Shown: positions 1 through 8,308 of the stretch, piece by piece
Numbering within the stretch: the stretch's first letter is position 1
Layout: the number at the start of each line of letters is the position of its first letter
Source: Patescibacteria group bacterium
Lineage (GTDB): Bacteria; Patescibacteriota; Patescibacteriia; Magasanikbacterales; GWA2-37-8
Reading direction: 5' to 3'
DNA: 35,976 bases
Assembly: GCA_028688375.1 (NCBI GenBank)
Contig: JAQTYG010000009.1
Span: forward strand, 1-35,976
Made by a program: the position numbers and the translations under genes
Notes under the pieces: model-generated
Seen by the model: only the letters and a program-made list of their open reading frames with translations
Database searches by the model: none
Told to the model about the DNA's origin: nothing

Positions 1-2
1 CG

Positions 3-203
3 CTGTTGATGATACGGCCCATCCCCGGGCAGGAAGAAGCCAACGCGCGTTTTGTGGAAAAAAATAATTACGGCCGTTTGATCGTCGATGAAAACAAAAT
101 AGCCGACGCAGTGAACGAAGTTCTGCGTCGGCCGGATATTTTTACTTCCGCCGAACTGCCGGCCAATCCCAATGAAAAAATTCTCGCGATTGTCTTATCC
201 TGA
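3..203 (+). CDS. C-terminus of a MurG/MGDG-synthase-like glycosyltransferase (partial)
   Basis: Only the last 66 residues or so are present; the frame is open at the left edge of the window. The segment RPIPGQEEANARFVEKN followed by GRLI matches the C-terminal sugar-nucleotide-binding end of GT28 enzymes (MurG, processive diacylglycerol glucosyltransferases, MGDG synthases), where a PxPGQE motif sits near the end. These enzymes move a sugar from a nucleotide donor to a lipid acceptor at the inner face of the membrane. The gene ends 4 bp from the end of the convergent pilin array. Which member of the family it is cannot be decided from this fragment. Confidence 0.6.
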   Translation: MLMIRPIPGQEEANARFVEKNNYGRLIVDENKIADAVNEVLRRPDIFTSAELPANPNEKILAIVLS

Positions 204-207
204 ACTT

Positions 208-633
208 CTACGGAGTAAACGGCTGACCGGCGCCGGGAGAGGTGCCGACAGGCACCGTATTATTCCGACCGCCCATCGCCATCCAAGTAACGAAATAAGT
301 GATGGAATAAGCGGAAAAAATAATTATCAGGCCAATCACCGAGGCCTTGATGATATTTTTTGCTTTGGTAATTTGCTCTTCATTGCCTCCGGCCGTCATC
401 CATAAAGCGCCAGCATAAATGGTCAGAACTAAAAACACCATGCCAATTACACTTAGCGCCGTTCGAATGATAGTGCTGATAGCGAGGCGCGGATCCTGGG
501 CGGCGGCAAAACCGGCGCCCTGTTCGGCCGCGGCTTGCAACTGACCTTGCATTTCACCGACAGCGGCAAAAGCCGCTACGCCGGAAAATAAACTGACGGT
601 AATGACGGCGGAAAGAATGAATTTTTTGAACAT
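208..633 (-). CDS. T4SS-type pilin-like protein (two-helix, VirB2/TrbC-like)
   Basis: I chose the ATG at 633 (MFKKFILSA). The longer ORF start at 717 would run into the upstream gene, and residue 1 here begins a clean signal peptide ending near VAAFA. The 141-aa product has two membrane helices (IIRTALSVIGMVFLVLTIYAGALWM and IGLIIIFSAYSITYFV) joined by the polar hairpin TAGGNEEQITKAKNII, the hallmark of the T4SS_pilin family expanded in CPR genomes. It is the last gene of the nine-gene array. It ends in a short Pro/Gly-rich tail and has no Cys module. The role as a secreted pilus or membrane subunit is inferred from the family. Confidence 0.8.
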   Translation of the reverse strand: MFKKFILSAVITVSLFSGVAAFAAVGEMQGQLQAAAEQGAGFAAAQDPRLAISTIIRTALSVIGMVFLVLTIYAGALWMTAGGNEEQITKAKNIIKASVIGLIIIFSAYSITYFVTWMAMGGRNNTVPVGTSPGAGQPFTP

Positions 634-637
634 ATTT

Positions 638-1240
638 TTAAAGTGACACTTCAAATTCACAGCCGGTATTTTGAGTAATATAGGGCGTACAGGATTCACC
701 GGGATACCAAATAGCACCTTCCCATTTGGTCGTACACGACCCGACCGAAGCTGTTTGGGTGCATTTATCTTTATTTGGCATTTTTACGCAACAGCCCATT
801 TTGGCCGATGGACTATTATAACTCCCGCCGGTATCGGAACTTGGTGCCTGCGCACCGACTACAAAATTCATTACTAAAGCTGTCACGCCATAAGACAATA
901 CCACGATAATCAAACCAATCACCGCGGCTTTTATTATCCCCGTGGCTTTAGTGACCTTCTCTTCATTGCCGGCGGCTGTCATCCACAAGACTCCGGCGTA
1001 GATGGTCAACACCAAAAATATTACCCCGATCACCGACAGCACGGATTTAATGATACTGCCGACTGTGCGGGAAAGAGAGTACTCATCTTGACCGACCTCG
1101 TAACCGGCTTTTTGGGCGATACCACCGGTTAAACTGCCTTGGCCGACGATATCAACAGCCGAAGCGTAGGTGATTATCATCAGCGTTCCGACAAAAATTG
1201 CCAAAAGGCCGACAAAAAGAATTTTTTTATTTTTTACCAT
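638..1240 (-). CDS. T4SS-type pilin-like protein with Cys-rich C-terminal tail
   Basis: A 200-aa protein with an N-terminal signal peptide (KKILFVGLLAIFVGTLMIITYASA), then the family core: helix, TAAGNEEKVTKATGII hairpin, helix. After the second helix comes a tail of about 60 residues with seven cysteines (for example GCCVKMPNKDKC, GESC), probably disulfide-bonded outside the cell. The stop lies 4 bp before the start of the next gene, so the two are very likely co-transcribed. The function of the tail is unknown. Confidence 0.8.
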   Translation of the reverse strand: MVKNKKILFVGLLAIFVGTLMIITYASAVDIVGQGSLTGGIAQKAGYEVGQDEYSLSRTVGSIIKSVLSVIGVIFLVLTIYAGVLWMTAAGNEEKVTKATGIIKAAVIGLIIVVLSYGVTALVMNFVVGAQAPSSDTGGSYNSPSAKMGCCVKMPNKDKCTQTASVGSCTTKWEGAIWYPGESCTPYITQNTGCEFEVSL

Positions 1241-1242
1241 AA

Positions 1243-1602
1243 TTACACATTAACACGATTTAAGATAAAAGTGGTAAGAGCGTAAGATGACATGATCACC
1301 GCCAAACCAACCACGGCTGTTACGATAATTCTTTTGGCGCGCTTAACTTCTTCCTCGCGACCGGCCGCTTTAATCCACACGATACCGCCGTAAATCATCA
1401 AGGCAAGAAAAATTGTGCCCAACACATAAAGTCCGCCCGCCATCGCCGAGGAGGCCGTGCCGGCGAAATCCGCGCTCAACCCGCTTTTCGCCTGAACATT
1501 GCTGAGCTTCCCGCCGGCGTCTTTCAGGCCTTGGGCCTGCACTAATAACGGCGCGAAAACACCGGATAGAAAAAAAGTTAATCGTTTGATAAAGGTGGGC
1601 AT
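1243..1602 (-). CDS. T4SS-type pilin-like protein, short form
   Basis: The start is set at 1602 (MPTFIKRLTFF), because the ORF-track start at 1686 would overlap the upstream gene by 77 bp. The product is 119 aa: signal peptide ending near LLVQAQ, then two helices flanking KAAGREEEVKRAKRII. This is the minimal version of the family, ending just after helix 2 with no extra domain. In the linker the usual WMTAGGNEE is WIKAAGREE, so it is a diverged paralogue. Confidence 0.78.
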   Translation of the reverse strand: MPTFIKRLTFFLSGVFAPLLVQAQGLKDAGGKLSNVQAKSGLSADFAGTASSAMAGGLYVLGTIFLALMIYGGIVWIKAAGREEEVKRAKRIIVTAVVGLAVIMSSYALTTFILNRVNV

Positions 1603-1609
1603 AAAAAAA

Positions 1610-2110
1610 TTATTTTGAATCTGTTGTACAACAATATGTACCTTCAGCGCAACTCTCCCCAGCTCTTGCCGAGTGTCCAGCGCCACCGCAACCTATCATA
1701 CTATCAGCGCACTTCCAACACGAATTCTGCGTGCTGTTCGGCGAACCTTGGCCTCCAGCTGCCCCGCTCAACCGACTACCGACAAAATAAGTGATGGTAT
1801 AAGCGGAAAGCACGATTATCAAACCGATTACCGCGGCCACGATAATATTTCGGGCTTTGGTAATTTTTTCCTCATTCCCGCCGGCCGTCATCCACATCAC
1901 CCCGGCGGCAATGGTTAAAACTAAAAAGATCGTGCCGATTACGGCCAGCACCGAACTGATAATATTAGCGGCGGTGCCCTGCAAATCATTGGACAAACCG
2001 GACTTCCCGACTGATTCGTTCAATAAACCAGCGCCCAAAGCATCGGCTGAAACCGCTACCGGCGCGACCAGCAGAAGAGAAAACGTTAAAAAAACGATAA
2101 TTTTTTTCAT
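1610..2110 (-). CDS. T4SS-type pilin-like protein with Cys-rich tail
   Basis: A 166-aa product starting MKKIIVFLTFSLLLVAPVAVSADA, a clear signal peptide. The core is helix, MTAGGNEEKITKARNII, helix. The tail of about 40 residues carries two Cys pairs plus singles (CWKC, CAEGTYCC). It sits 7 bp upstream of the corrected start of the next gene. The membrane-embedded core and exported tail are inferred from the sequence pattern. Confidence 0.8.
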   Translation of the reverse strand: MKKIIVFLTFSLLLVAPVAVSADALGAGLLNESVGKSGLSNDLQGTAANIISSVLAVIGTIFLVLTIAAGVMWMTAGGNEEKITKARNIIVAAVIGLIIVLSAYTITYFVGSRLSGAAGGQGSPNSTQNSCWKCADSMIGCGGAGHSARAGESCAEGTYCCTTDSK

Positions 2111-2128
2111 AAGATAAAAAATAAAAAA

Positions 2129-3079
2129 TTATTTTTCCCAGTACTCTTTTACTTCACCGAAACAACATTTAAAATCTTCCGCGGCAAACGCGCCAAAACA
2201 ATACCCGGATTTCAATTTAGTTTCCGGCTCGCAGCGTTGGGACTCTTGCGTGTTGGTAACTTGGATACAAACGCCTCCGGCCTGCTGGCAAGATTTGCAA
2301 CAAACTTCACCTTTGGCGCAACCGCCAACCTGGCCGGCTTTGCCGTTTTGGTTGGTACAGCCGGCTACGGTCGAACAAAAACCGCCGCTTTTGACACAGG
2401 CGTTCTCGGCAGGCGGTTCGTTTGTTCCGCCACTCCCGCCGGAACCGCTATCGGGCGATGAATTGACCGCGCTATATTCCGCGTCAGACACGCAACATTT
2501 CATGTTCGCGCCACCAGGGCAAAGTCCGCTTAAAATTTTCCCATCGCATTGGCCGCTTTCCAAATCCATACATTTGGCATCCGGATAAATATATTTGCAC
2601 TCCTCCACACAACCTTTGCTCGCCCCGCATACTTTGCCATCTTTAACGCAATCAGCCGAACGAGAGCCGGGCGCGGCCGTACCGCTGGCGCAACCGCCGC
2701 TGGAAACCGAAAGGAAACTTTCAAAAATAAAACCGGCAATGGCGTAAGCGGCCAGCACGATAATCAAACCGATAAAAGCCGACTGCATTTTATTTTTCGC
2801 TTGAGTAACTTTTTCCGTGGAGCCGGCGGCCGTCATCCAGGTCAGACCGGCGATTAAAATGAGAACGAAAAAATAAACGCCCACCAAAGATAAGGCGACG
2901 GAAACTATCTGGCCGATCACCCGAGGGATATCACCGGTTCGGCTGATGGCGTTGGAGGAAAGACCGGAAACTTGAGCCGCGGTATTTAAACCATAACTTG
3001 ACGCTGACCACGCATTTACGGCAAAGCCAAGCCCGATAATGACCGCGAGAAATAAAATGTATTTTCCAAATTTTAGCAT
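2129..3079 (-). CDS. T4SS-type pilin-like protein with long Cys-rich extracellular region
   Basis: At 316 aa this is the longest single-core member. Signal peptide, helix, TAAGSTEKVTQAKNKM hairpin and second helix occupy roughly residues 1-125. The rest is three successive small Cys-rich blocks (for example KVCGASKGCVEEC, CPGGANMKCC, AKGEVCCKSC and a final FKCCF) separated by Ser/Gly/Pro linkers. The repeated spacing suggests internally duplicated disulfide modules displayed outside the cell. No binding function can be read from it. Confidence 0.78.
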   Translation of the reverse strand: MLKFGKYILFLAVIIGLGFAVNAWSASSYGLNTAAQVSGLSSNAISRTGDIPRVIGQIVSVALSLVGVYFFVLILIAGLTWMTAAGSTEKVTQAKNKMQSAFIGLIIVLAAYAIAGFIFESFLSVSSGGCASGTAAPGSRSADCVKDGKVCGASKGCVEECKYIYPDAKCMDLESGQCDGKILSGLCPGGANMKCCVSDAEYSAVNSSPDSGSGGSGGTNEPPAENACVKSGGFCSTVAGCTNQNGKAGQVGGCAKGEVCCKSCQQAGGVCIQVTNTQESQRCEPETKLKSGYCFGAFAAEDFKCCFGEVKEYWEK

Positions 3080-3086
3080 ATTTTAA

Positions 3087-3641
3087 TTACGGTGTTTCTT
3101 CGCACGTCCCATAGACAACGGAGCCCTTAAAATCATTTTGACACATAGTCCATTGTTCTTCCGTGTCGGAAATCGGCGAACAAGTGACTGACCCGTCGGT
3201 CTCGTCAGTGACTTGGCACCAGGTTTCTTGCCCGCTATTGCCACCGGCGCCGGCATTGGGGTCTTCTCCGGTTTGCAGACGAGTAAAAATAAAACTGGAA
3301 ATAGCGAAAGAAGCGGCGGTAATAAGCAAGCCAATTAAAGCGGTTTCCAAAATAGTTTTGGCTTCATTTATTTTATCGGTCGCGCCCATGGCCGTCATCC
3401 ATTTTAAACCGGCATACAAAATCAGCAGAAAAAAAATCGTACCGACAAAAAATAAAACCGTCCTGACGATGGTGGCGGCCAAACTCTCCGGCGTCTCGTT
3501 GCTAAGGGACATGGAAGCGAGCGGAGTGTTTCTGGCCGTATTTTGCAAACCATATTTATCCGCCGCGGAAAAAACAAAAATCGGCGCGAACAACATCGCC
3601 CCAAAAATCACTCCCACTATCATCCGGCGCGCTTTATTCAT
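3087..3641 (-). CDS. T4SS-type pilin-like protein with C-terminal WC/C/MC module
   Basis: 184 aa: an N-terminal export signal (MIVGVIFGAMLFAPIFVFS), two helices flanking MTAMGATDKINEAKTIL, then a tail with the pattern WC..DG..C....DT....MC. A very similar pattern occurs at the N-terminal side of the pilin core in the gene at 4292-4804, so this small module has changed position between paralogues. The linker lacks the usual Gly-Asn-Glu. It is separated from the upstream pilin gene by a strong hairpin at 3722-3762, so its transcription may be attenuated. Confidence 0.77.
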   Translation of the reverse strand: MNKARRMIVGVIFGAMLFAPIFVFSAADKYGLQNTARNTPLASMSLSNETPESLAATIVRTVLFFVGTIFFLLILYAGLKWMTAMGATDKINEAKTILETALIGLLITAASFAISSFIFTRLQTGEDPNAGAGGNSGQETWCQVTDETDGSVTCSPISDTEEQWTMCQNDFKGSVVYGTCEETP

Positions 3642-3721
3642 AACTTGCTAAACTTATCGGCTTACCGGCTTATTATTTAACTTCGGTCTTGTTTCTTTTT
3701 TGTAAACAAACGAGGCCAAAA

Positions 3722-3762
3722 TTGCTGTCAGGGGGTTGCGCGCGCGAACCCCCTGACAGCAA
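3722..3762 (-). terminator. 16-bp perfect stem-loop inside the pilin array
   Basis: TTGCTGTCAGGGGGTT and its exact complement are separated by the nine-base loop gcgcgcgcg. It starts 3 bp after the stop codon of the pilin gene at 3766 and is followed on the minus strand by TTTT. It looks like a bidirectional intrinsic terminator or attenuator that splits the array in two. The short T run makes strength uncertain. Confidence 0.6.
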
Positions 3763-3765
3763 ATT

Positions 3766-4182
3766 TTACGGCGTTCCTGTCGCCAATGTCAATTGTGTGA
3801 TAATGAAACTGGCCAAAGCATAGGCCGACAAAATAATGACCAAACCGATAACACCGGAGAAGATCCATTTTTTTGCCTCGCCCACTTGCTCTTCGTTTCC
3901 GCCGGCAGTCATCCATTTGAAACCGCCGATCAAGATTATAACCACGGCCACGATACCCAACAGACCCATGGCTACTCTAATAATTCTGGCTACGGTGGTG
4001 CGCACGTCGGTACTGCTTAAACCGGTTGCCGCGCCATAACTCAGGCCCAAATCCTCGGTCCCAAGCGGGGTAACATCAGTAGTGACCTCTTCATCTACCG
4101 CGTAAGCCGGAACCGCCAAGAGGCAGAAAAAACCGCCGGCCACCATCGCGAATGTCGCCACAAATAGTGAAATTTTACTCAT
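3766..4182 (-). CDS. T4SS-type pilin-like protein
   Basis: The start at 4182 (MSKISLFVA) is supported by one of the few strong Shine-Dalgarno sites here, GGGGGTGAAAAT just before the ATG. The ORF-track start at 4245 adds residues with no export signal. The product is 138 aa: signal peptide to PAYAVDE, acidic Thr-rich linker, helix, MTAGGNEEQVGEAKKWI, helix, short tail. The good RBS suggests it may be a highly expressed subunit. There is an AT-rich gap of about 110 bp upstream, where a separate promoter is possible. Confidence 0.8.
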   Translation of the reverse strand: MSKISLFVATFAMVAGGFFCLLAVPAYAVDEEVTTDVTPLGTEDLGLSYGAATGLSSTDVRTTVARIIRVAMGLLGIVAVVIILIGGFKWMTAGGNEEQVGEAKKWIFSGVIGLVIILSAYALASFIITQLTLATGTP

Positions 4183-4291
4183 ATTTTCACCCCCTTTCCA
4201 TGAAATATAATACATTTTTTCATAAAAAATAGTTGCGCCTCGCACTTTGTTCCTGTGGGTTTATTTTATCAAAATACCACCGAGAAAGCAA

Positions 4292-4804
4292 TTACTGCGA
4301 CGCGCCGGACAAGAATTTCAGGAAGGTGTCAACCAGCAAAAAGCTGGCTAAAACCAAAACTAAACCAATTATCGCCCACAACATGGTCTGACTGCCCTTT
4401 TTCACTTTTTCCTGATTACCGGCTGAGACCAACCATTGGAAACCGCCCCAAACCGTCATCGCCAAAGCCAAACCGCCAATCAAACCAAGGGCAGATTTTA
4501 TTATCAAGCCGATGATGGTGGACGGGCTAGCCCCGACATTAAGCGGATTTTCTAAACTAACGGTGCTGGCGCCGGAATTTCCGCCGCCGTTATTGGTTTC
4601 ACCACCTGTTTCTGCCGTACAATCCTCGGTCACTACGGTGCCGTTGCTCACGTCTTTGCACATATTGCGGTCAACTTCCGTATCGTTAATGACCGCGCAA
4701 AATTTCTCACCATCTTGAACAAAAGAACACCAAACCGCGGCGCCGGCTATTCGTGGTATCACCAGGGCTGTTAAAATAATAATTGTCACCAGAATTTTTT
4801 TCAT
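4292..4804 (-). CDS. T4SS-type pilin-like protein with N-terminal Cys module
   Basis: Start at 4804 (MKKILVTIIILTALVIP), which avoids the overlap implied by the longer ORF. In this 170-aa protein the order is reversed: after the signal peptide comes the Cys module (WCSFVQDGEKFC...MCKD), then a Gly/Asn/Ser linker and only then the two-helix core with SAGNQEKVKKGSQTM. The linker motif (GNQEKVKKG) matches the first core of the neighbour at 4807-5715 rather than the rest of the array, so these two form a subfamily. The stop-to-start distance to that gene is 2 bp. Confidence 0.78.
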   Translation of the reverse strand: MKKILVTIIILTALVIPRIAGAAVWCSFVQDGEKFCAVINDTEVDRNMCKDVSNGTVVTEDCTAETGGETNNGGGNSGASTVSLENPLNVGASPSTIIGLIIKSALGLIGGLALAMTVWGGFQWLVSAGNQEKVKKGSQTMLWAIIGLVLVLASFLLVDTFLKFLSGASQ

Positions 4805-4806
4805 AT

Positions 4807-5715
4807 TTACCCTATTTTTTCCAATACAGTTTTTATTATCATATAGCTCGCGCCCATGGCCAAAGCGCCCAAAGTGGTCCAAACCAAAATTCTTTTGGCT
4901 TTGTCAACTCTTTCCGCATTACCCGAAGCCGACATCCAGATAAAACCGGCAAAAATATATAGAACCAAAGCAATGGAGCCCATGAAAGCCATCATTAAAT
5001 TAATCCCGCGGGTAAAAAGAACGGACGGCGAACCGATATCCATGGGATTTAAATTGGTAGCGCCTTTTTTCAATTCACTTATCCCGCCCTTGGGCTGTTC
5101 CGCCGGCTTGGTGCCGACGGTTTCATTATTTAGGGTTGGATCAATGGTTTGTTGTTGATCACAAGGATCTTCAGATAAAATTCCTAAACAAGAATCGCCA
5201 TTTAATATAGCCCGACAATCGCCGGCAATCGTTGAAGCGCACCAGCACCCTTCTGTGTTTGTACAAGTAAGGACATCGTCACCCTCTGTTTGAGCATACG
5301 CCGTTTCCACCCAACTAATTCTTTTTTCCGCTTTAACGCCGATGGTGTTGCTCAAAAACGTAATCAGAGCATAAGCGCTAAAGGAGATAACCAAGCCAAT
5401 AATCGCCGCCGTCATCGCCCCGGTCCCCTGTTTTATTTTTTCTTGATTACCTTGCGACATGATTAAAATAAAACCGCCGTAAACAAAAAACAACAGCGCT
5501 AAAGCGCCGATAAAACCGAATAAATAGGTGCCGACATTGATTGCCAACCAAATAAAGACGTTAACATTGTCGCAATTCGCGTCGATCTGCGCGCCGAGCA
5601 AACACTGCGGAATAAAAGCGCTCTCTTTGGCTTCACCTTGAGCGTACGCCGGCCCAGCCGATACCAAACCGCCGAGCAAAGCGACGAAGACGACCATGGC
5701 GTAAAAAAAACGCAT
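4807..5715 (-). CDS. Tandem two-core T4SS-type pilin-like protein
   Basis: A 302-aa product with two complete pilin cores. Core 1 (about residues 50-125) has the hairpin SQGNQEKIKQGTGAM. Core 2 (about residues 225-302) has SASGNAERVDKAKRIL. Between them is a roughly 100-residue loop with a Cys-rich patch (CTNTEGCWC...DCRAI...DSC). An export signal ends near AYAQGE. A second AYAQ-like stretch (ETAYAQTEG) follows core 1, as though two secreted pilins had fused. The gene begins 3 bp after the stop of the lipoprotein gene, so they share a transcript. Confidence 0.78.
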   Translation of the reverse strand: MRFFYAMVVFVALLGGLVSAGPAYAQGEAKESAFIPQCLLGAQIDANCDNVNVFIWLAINVGTYLFGFIGALALLFFVYGGFILIMSQGNQEKIKQGTGAMTAAIIGLVISFSAYALITFLSNTIGVKAEKRISWVETAYAQTEGDDVLTCTNTEGCWCASTIAGDCRAILNGDSCLGILSEDPCDQQQTIDPTLNNETVGTKPAEQPKGGISELKKGATNLNPMDIGSPSVLFTRGINLMMAFMGSIALVLYIFAGFIWMSASGNAERVDKAKRILVWTTLGALAMGASYMIIKTVLEKIG

Positions 5716-5718
5716 ATT

Positions 5719-7116
5719 TTATTTTAGAGTTTGATTAATTTTTGACGCCCCGCGATTCAAGACATCCGCCTGCCATTGAGGCACGCGGTCTTCAAATTTC
5801 AACGGCACGTTAAGCCACTCGGCGGTCATATCTTTAATCGCCTGCGCCGCGGCGGCATAGTCACCACCGCGATACCAGCTGTCGGCCACCAAAATCTGAC
5901 TGACAAAAGGCGCCAACTCAATATTTTCTTTTTGTTTGTTAACTAAATTGCGCAAAGCAGTCGGACGTTTAGTTTGCGTCAAATATTCTTCAGTCGCGCT
6001 GGAGCGGGTCAAATAATTCAACAGCCCCCAGGCCTCATTTTGCTTGCCTGATTTAGCCACCACGCACTGCAACCAGTAGTTGGCCACATTGACCGATTTT
6101 TCCGGATCCAATTGCAACATCGGCAAAATGCCATAATTCAACTGCGGGGCGCGCGCTTTGATTTGAGAGTTATTAAAACTGTAACCAAAATAAAAAGCAG
6201 TCTCGCCTTTGACAAAACTGTCCAGCGAATCATCCATACCTTCATTCCAAGTGTAAGTATCGCGCGCCGGATTGGCGAAGTCGGTATAAAAATCCATCAC
6301 CGAAGCGGCGGCGGCTCCGCCCGCGGCGGCCGTGTTAAACACGGCGCGGTTGTTGCTGGAAATAAAATCCACTCCGCTTTGCTTGAACAAGATATATAAA
6401 ATGTCATCCGCGTTGGCGATGTTGTTGCCGGTGCCCAGCGCCGCGCCGGCTTGTAAAATTCTGGTTTTATCTTTATCCAATTTTACAATTTTCCGCACCG
6501 CTTCCTGAAATTGTTCCCAGGTGGTCGGTGGCTCGGCCACGTCCGAACGATCCAGCAGGTCTTTATTGTAATAAATCGCCATGGTATCCAAGGAGAGCGG
6601 CAAGCAATAAATTTTACCGCCGATTATCGCGTCCTTTTTTACCGTTTGCACAAACTCGCGGTCAATTTGAAAAACCGTCGGCAAGGCTACTGCTTGTGTG
6701 GTGATAATTGTTTCTACTTGACCGACAATATTTTTTTGCGTGCGTACGATCGTGTCGCTAACGCTCGGCAACATCGGCGCGAGCTTGCTTTGGAACGCCC
6801 GTAAATCACGCGCTTGCACGGAAATAATGTCCGGCCCTTTGTCCTCGGCCAATGCTTCCACTAAACGGGAATAAAGCTCGTCCGAACGCAACTGGCGCAA
6901 ATTAACGGTTAAATAGGGGCGCTCAGCGCGATATTTAACAATCTGGGCATTCAACGCGTCGACGTCGTCATAAACCGTCCAATACTCCAAAGACACCGGT
7001 TTGGTGGCTTGCTGTTGTTCGGCGGTGATGCCTTTGCAACCGAAACCCATCACCGTTAACGCGCCTACAATAAGAAAAAAGACGCTGAATTGTTTAAAAA
7101 ATTTTATTTTTTTCAT
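5719..7116 (-). CDS. Extracellular solute-binding lipoprotein (family 1, sugar type)
   Basis: The start is at 7116 (MKKIKFFKQ). The lipobox MGFGC puts the lipidated Cys at about residue 27 of 465. The mature protein reads like an ABC-transporter sugar-binding protein: EYWTVYDD near the N-terminus, KGPDIISVQARDL, LPLSLDTMAIYYNKDLLD, AEPPTTWEQFQEAV, and FYFGYSFN. In this fold the two lobes close on a carbohydrate and deliver it to a membrane permease. No permease or ATPase gene is nearby. It sits at the head of the pilin operon (3 bp gap), so it may serve the surface structure rather than classical uptake. That last point is inference. Confidence 0.78.
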   Translation of the reverse strand: MKKIKFFKQFSVFFLIVGALTVMGFGCKGITAEQQQATKPVSLEYWTVYDDVDALNAQIVKYRAERPYLTVNLRQLRSDELYSRLVEALAEDKGPDIISVQARDLRAFQSKLAPMLPSVSDTIVRTQKNIVGQVETIITTQAVALPTVFQIDREFVQTVKKDAIIGGKIYCLPLSLDTMAIYYNKDLLDRSDVAEPPTTWEQFQEAVRKIVKLDKDKTRILQAGAALGTGNNIANADDILYILFKQSGVDFISSNNRAVFNTAAAGGAAAASVMDFYTDFANPARDTYTWNEGMDDSLDSFVKGETAFYFGYSFNNSQIKARAPQLNYGILPMLQLDPEKSVNVANYWLQCVVAKSGKQNEAWGLLNYLTRSSATEEYLTQTKRPTALRNLVNKQKENIELAPFVSQILVADSWYRGGDYAAAAQAIKDMTAEWLNVPLKFEDRVPQWQADVLNRGASKINQTLK

Positions 7117-7130
7117 AATTTTTAAAATCC

Positions 7131-7245
7131 CAATAACCAAATCCCAATTTCCAAAAAAGTTCCAAGCCCCAATTCACAAAAATCGGTTATTGAGATTTGT
7201 GATTTGGAATTTGTTTGGTCATTGGATATTGGAGTTTGGTCATTC
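7131..7245. repeat. Dispersed intergenic repeat, copy A
   Basis: This AT-rich block between galU and the lipoprotein gene contains CCAAATCCCAATT and TTTGGTCATTGG. It aligns along its length with the reverse complement of 9726-9846. Both copies occupy whole intergenic gaps and can fold back on themselves. This looks like a low-complexity dispersed element. Confidence 0.6.
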
Positions 7246-7248
7246 CAA

Positions 7249-8112
7249 TTATACCACACTTTTCAGGTATTTTCTAAACTCTTTGGCCAATTTCGGGTCG
7301 CGCAAAGCAAAATCCACGTTAGCTTTCAAATAGCCGAATTTGGAACCGGTGTCATAATATTCGCCGTCAACTACTTTGGCGTAAATCGGGCGTTTCTTCA
7401 ATACTTTAGCGTTCGCGTCCGCCAGCCACAATTCCCCGTCTTTGCCGAGTTTGGTGTGTTCCAGCGCCTCAAAAATATCCGGGGTCAAAATAAACCCACC
7501 CAAACAAGCCAAGCGCGACGGCGCTTTCTCCGGGCCGGGTTTTTCCACGATTGATTTCACTTGGTAAACCCCCGGCTCCACCTGAACGCCGTCAATCACG
7601 CCGTACTTTCTGGTGCCGGCGGCGTCAACCACGCGAGTGGTGATAACCGGATCACCATATTTATCAAAAACTTCAATCAATTGTTTAAGCTGAGATTTTT
7701 TTGGCGCGTAAAAAAATTCATCGCCCCACATCACGGCAAACGGCTCGTTGCCGACAATCGGCTTGGCGCAAAGCACCGGCGTGCCGTTACCGTAGGGTCC
7801 TTTCTGACGGATAAAAATAAAATTGGCCAAGTCGGCGATTTTTTTCACCTCTTCAGCCACGTCAATCTTATTTTGTTTTTTTAACAAATTCACCAATTCG
7901 TAATTCGGGCTGAAATGGTCTTCCACCGCCCGCTTGGACGGACCGGTGATAAAAATGATATCAGTAATGCCGGCACGCACCGCGTCTTCCACCACATATT
8001 GGATAATCGGCTTATCCACTACCGGTAACATTTCTTTGGGCTGGGCTTTAGTGGCGGGTAAAAACCTAGTGCCTAAACCGGCGACGGGAATGACGAGTTT
8101 TTTGATGGACAT
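7249..8112 (-). CDS. galU: UTP-glucose-1-phosphate uridylyltransferase
   Basis: Converts glucose-1-phosphate and UTP to UDP-glucose, the donor for surface polysaccharide and glycolipid synthesis. The start at 8112 (MSIKKLVIPVAGLGTRFLPATK) gives 287 aa, a normal GalU length. The nucleotide-binding loop GLGTRFLPATKAQPKEMLP, VDKPIIQYVVEDAV, and the later GKDGELWLADAN and VVDGEYYDTGSKFGYL are all characteristic. An earlier ATG at 8154 lies in AT-rich intergenic sequence and is unlikely. It precedes the lipoprotein and pilin genes on the same strand with one repeat in between. The flippase at 26 kb and the glycosyltransferase at the left edge could use its product. Confidence 0.93.
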   Translation of the reverse strand: MSIKKLVIPVAGLGTRFLPATKAQPKEMLPVVDKPIIQYVVEDAVRAGITDIIFITGPSKRAVEDHFSPNYELVNLLKKQNKIDVAEEVKKIADLANFIFIRQKGPYGNGTPVLCAKPIVGNEPFAVMWGDEFFYAPKKSQLKQLIEVFDKYGDPVITTRVVDAAGTRKYGVIDGVQVEPGVYQVKSIVEKPGPEKAPSRLACLGGFILTPDIFEALEHTKLGKDGELWLADANAKVLKKRPIYAKVVDGEYYDTGSKFGYLKANVDFALRDPKLAKEFRKYLKSVV

Positions 8113-8244
8113 AAAATAAAAATTTTTAATTTTTAATTTCCAATTTTTAATCAATTTCTAATTTTCAATTTACAAATTTTGAAAATTTTTTCATTGAAAA
8201 TTCAATGAAAATTGTAAATTGACAATTGAAAATTTAACGGTTTA

Positions 8245-8274
8245 ATTATAGCACCCGCGCCCTTCACATAGCAA
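8245..8274 (-). promoter_or_regulatory. Probable promoter of galU
   Basis: On the minus strand TTGCTA and TATAAT are separated by 18 bp. It lies about 130 bp upstream of the galU ATG, with an AT-rich leader between them (8113-8240) that contains the near-perfect palindrome TTTTCATTGAA/TTCAATGAAAA and other A/T inverted repeats. Confidence 0.45.
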
Positions 8275-8308
8275 ACGCCCCTTTGGCACAATCCCGTGTC
8301 AAAATAAG

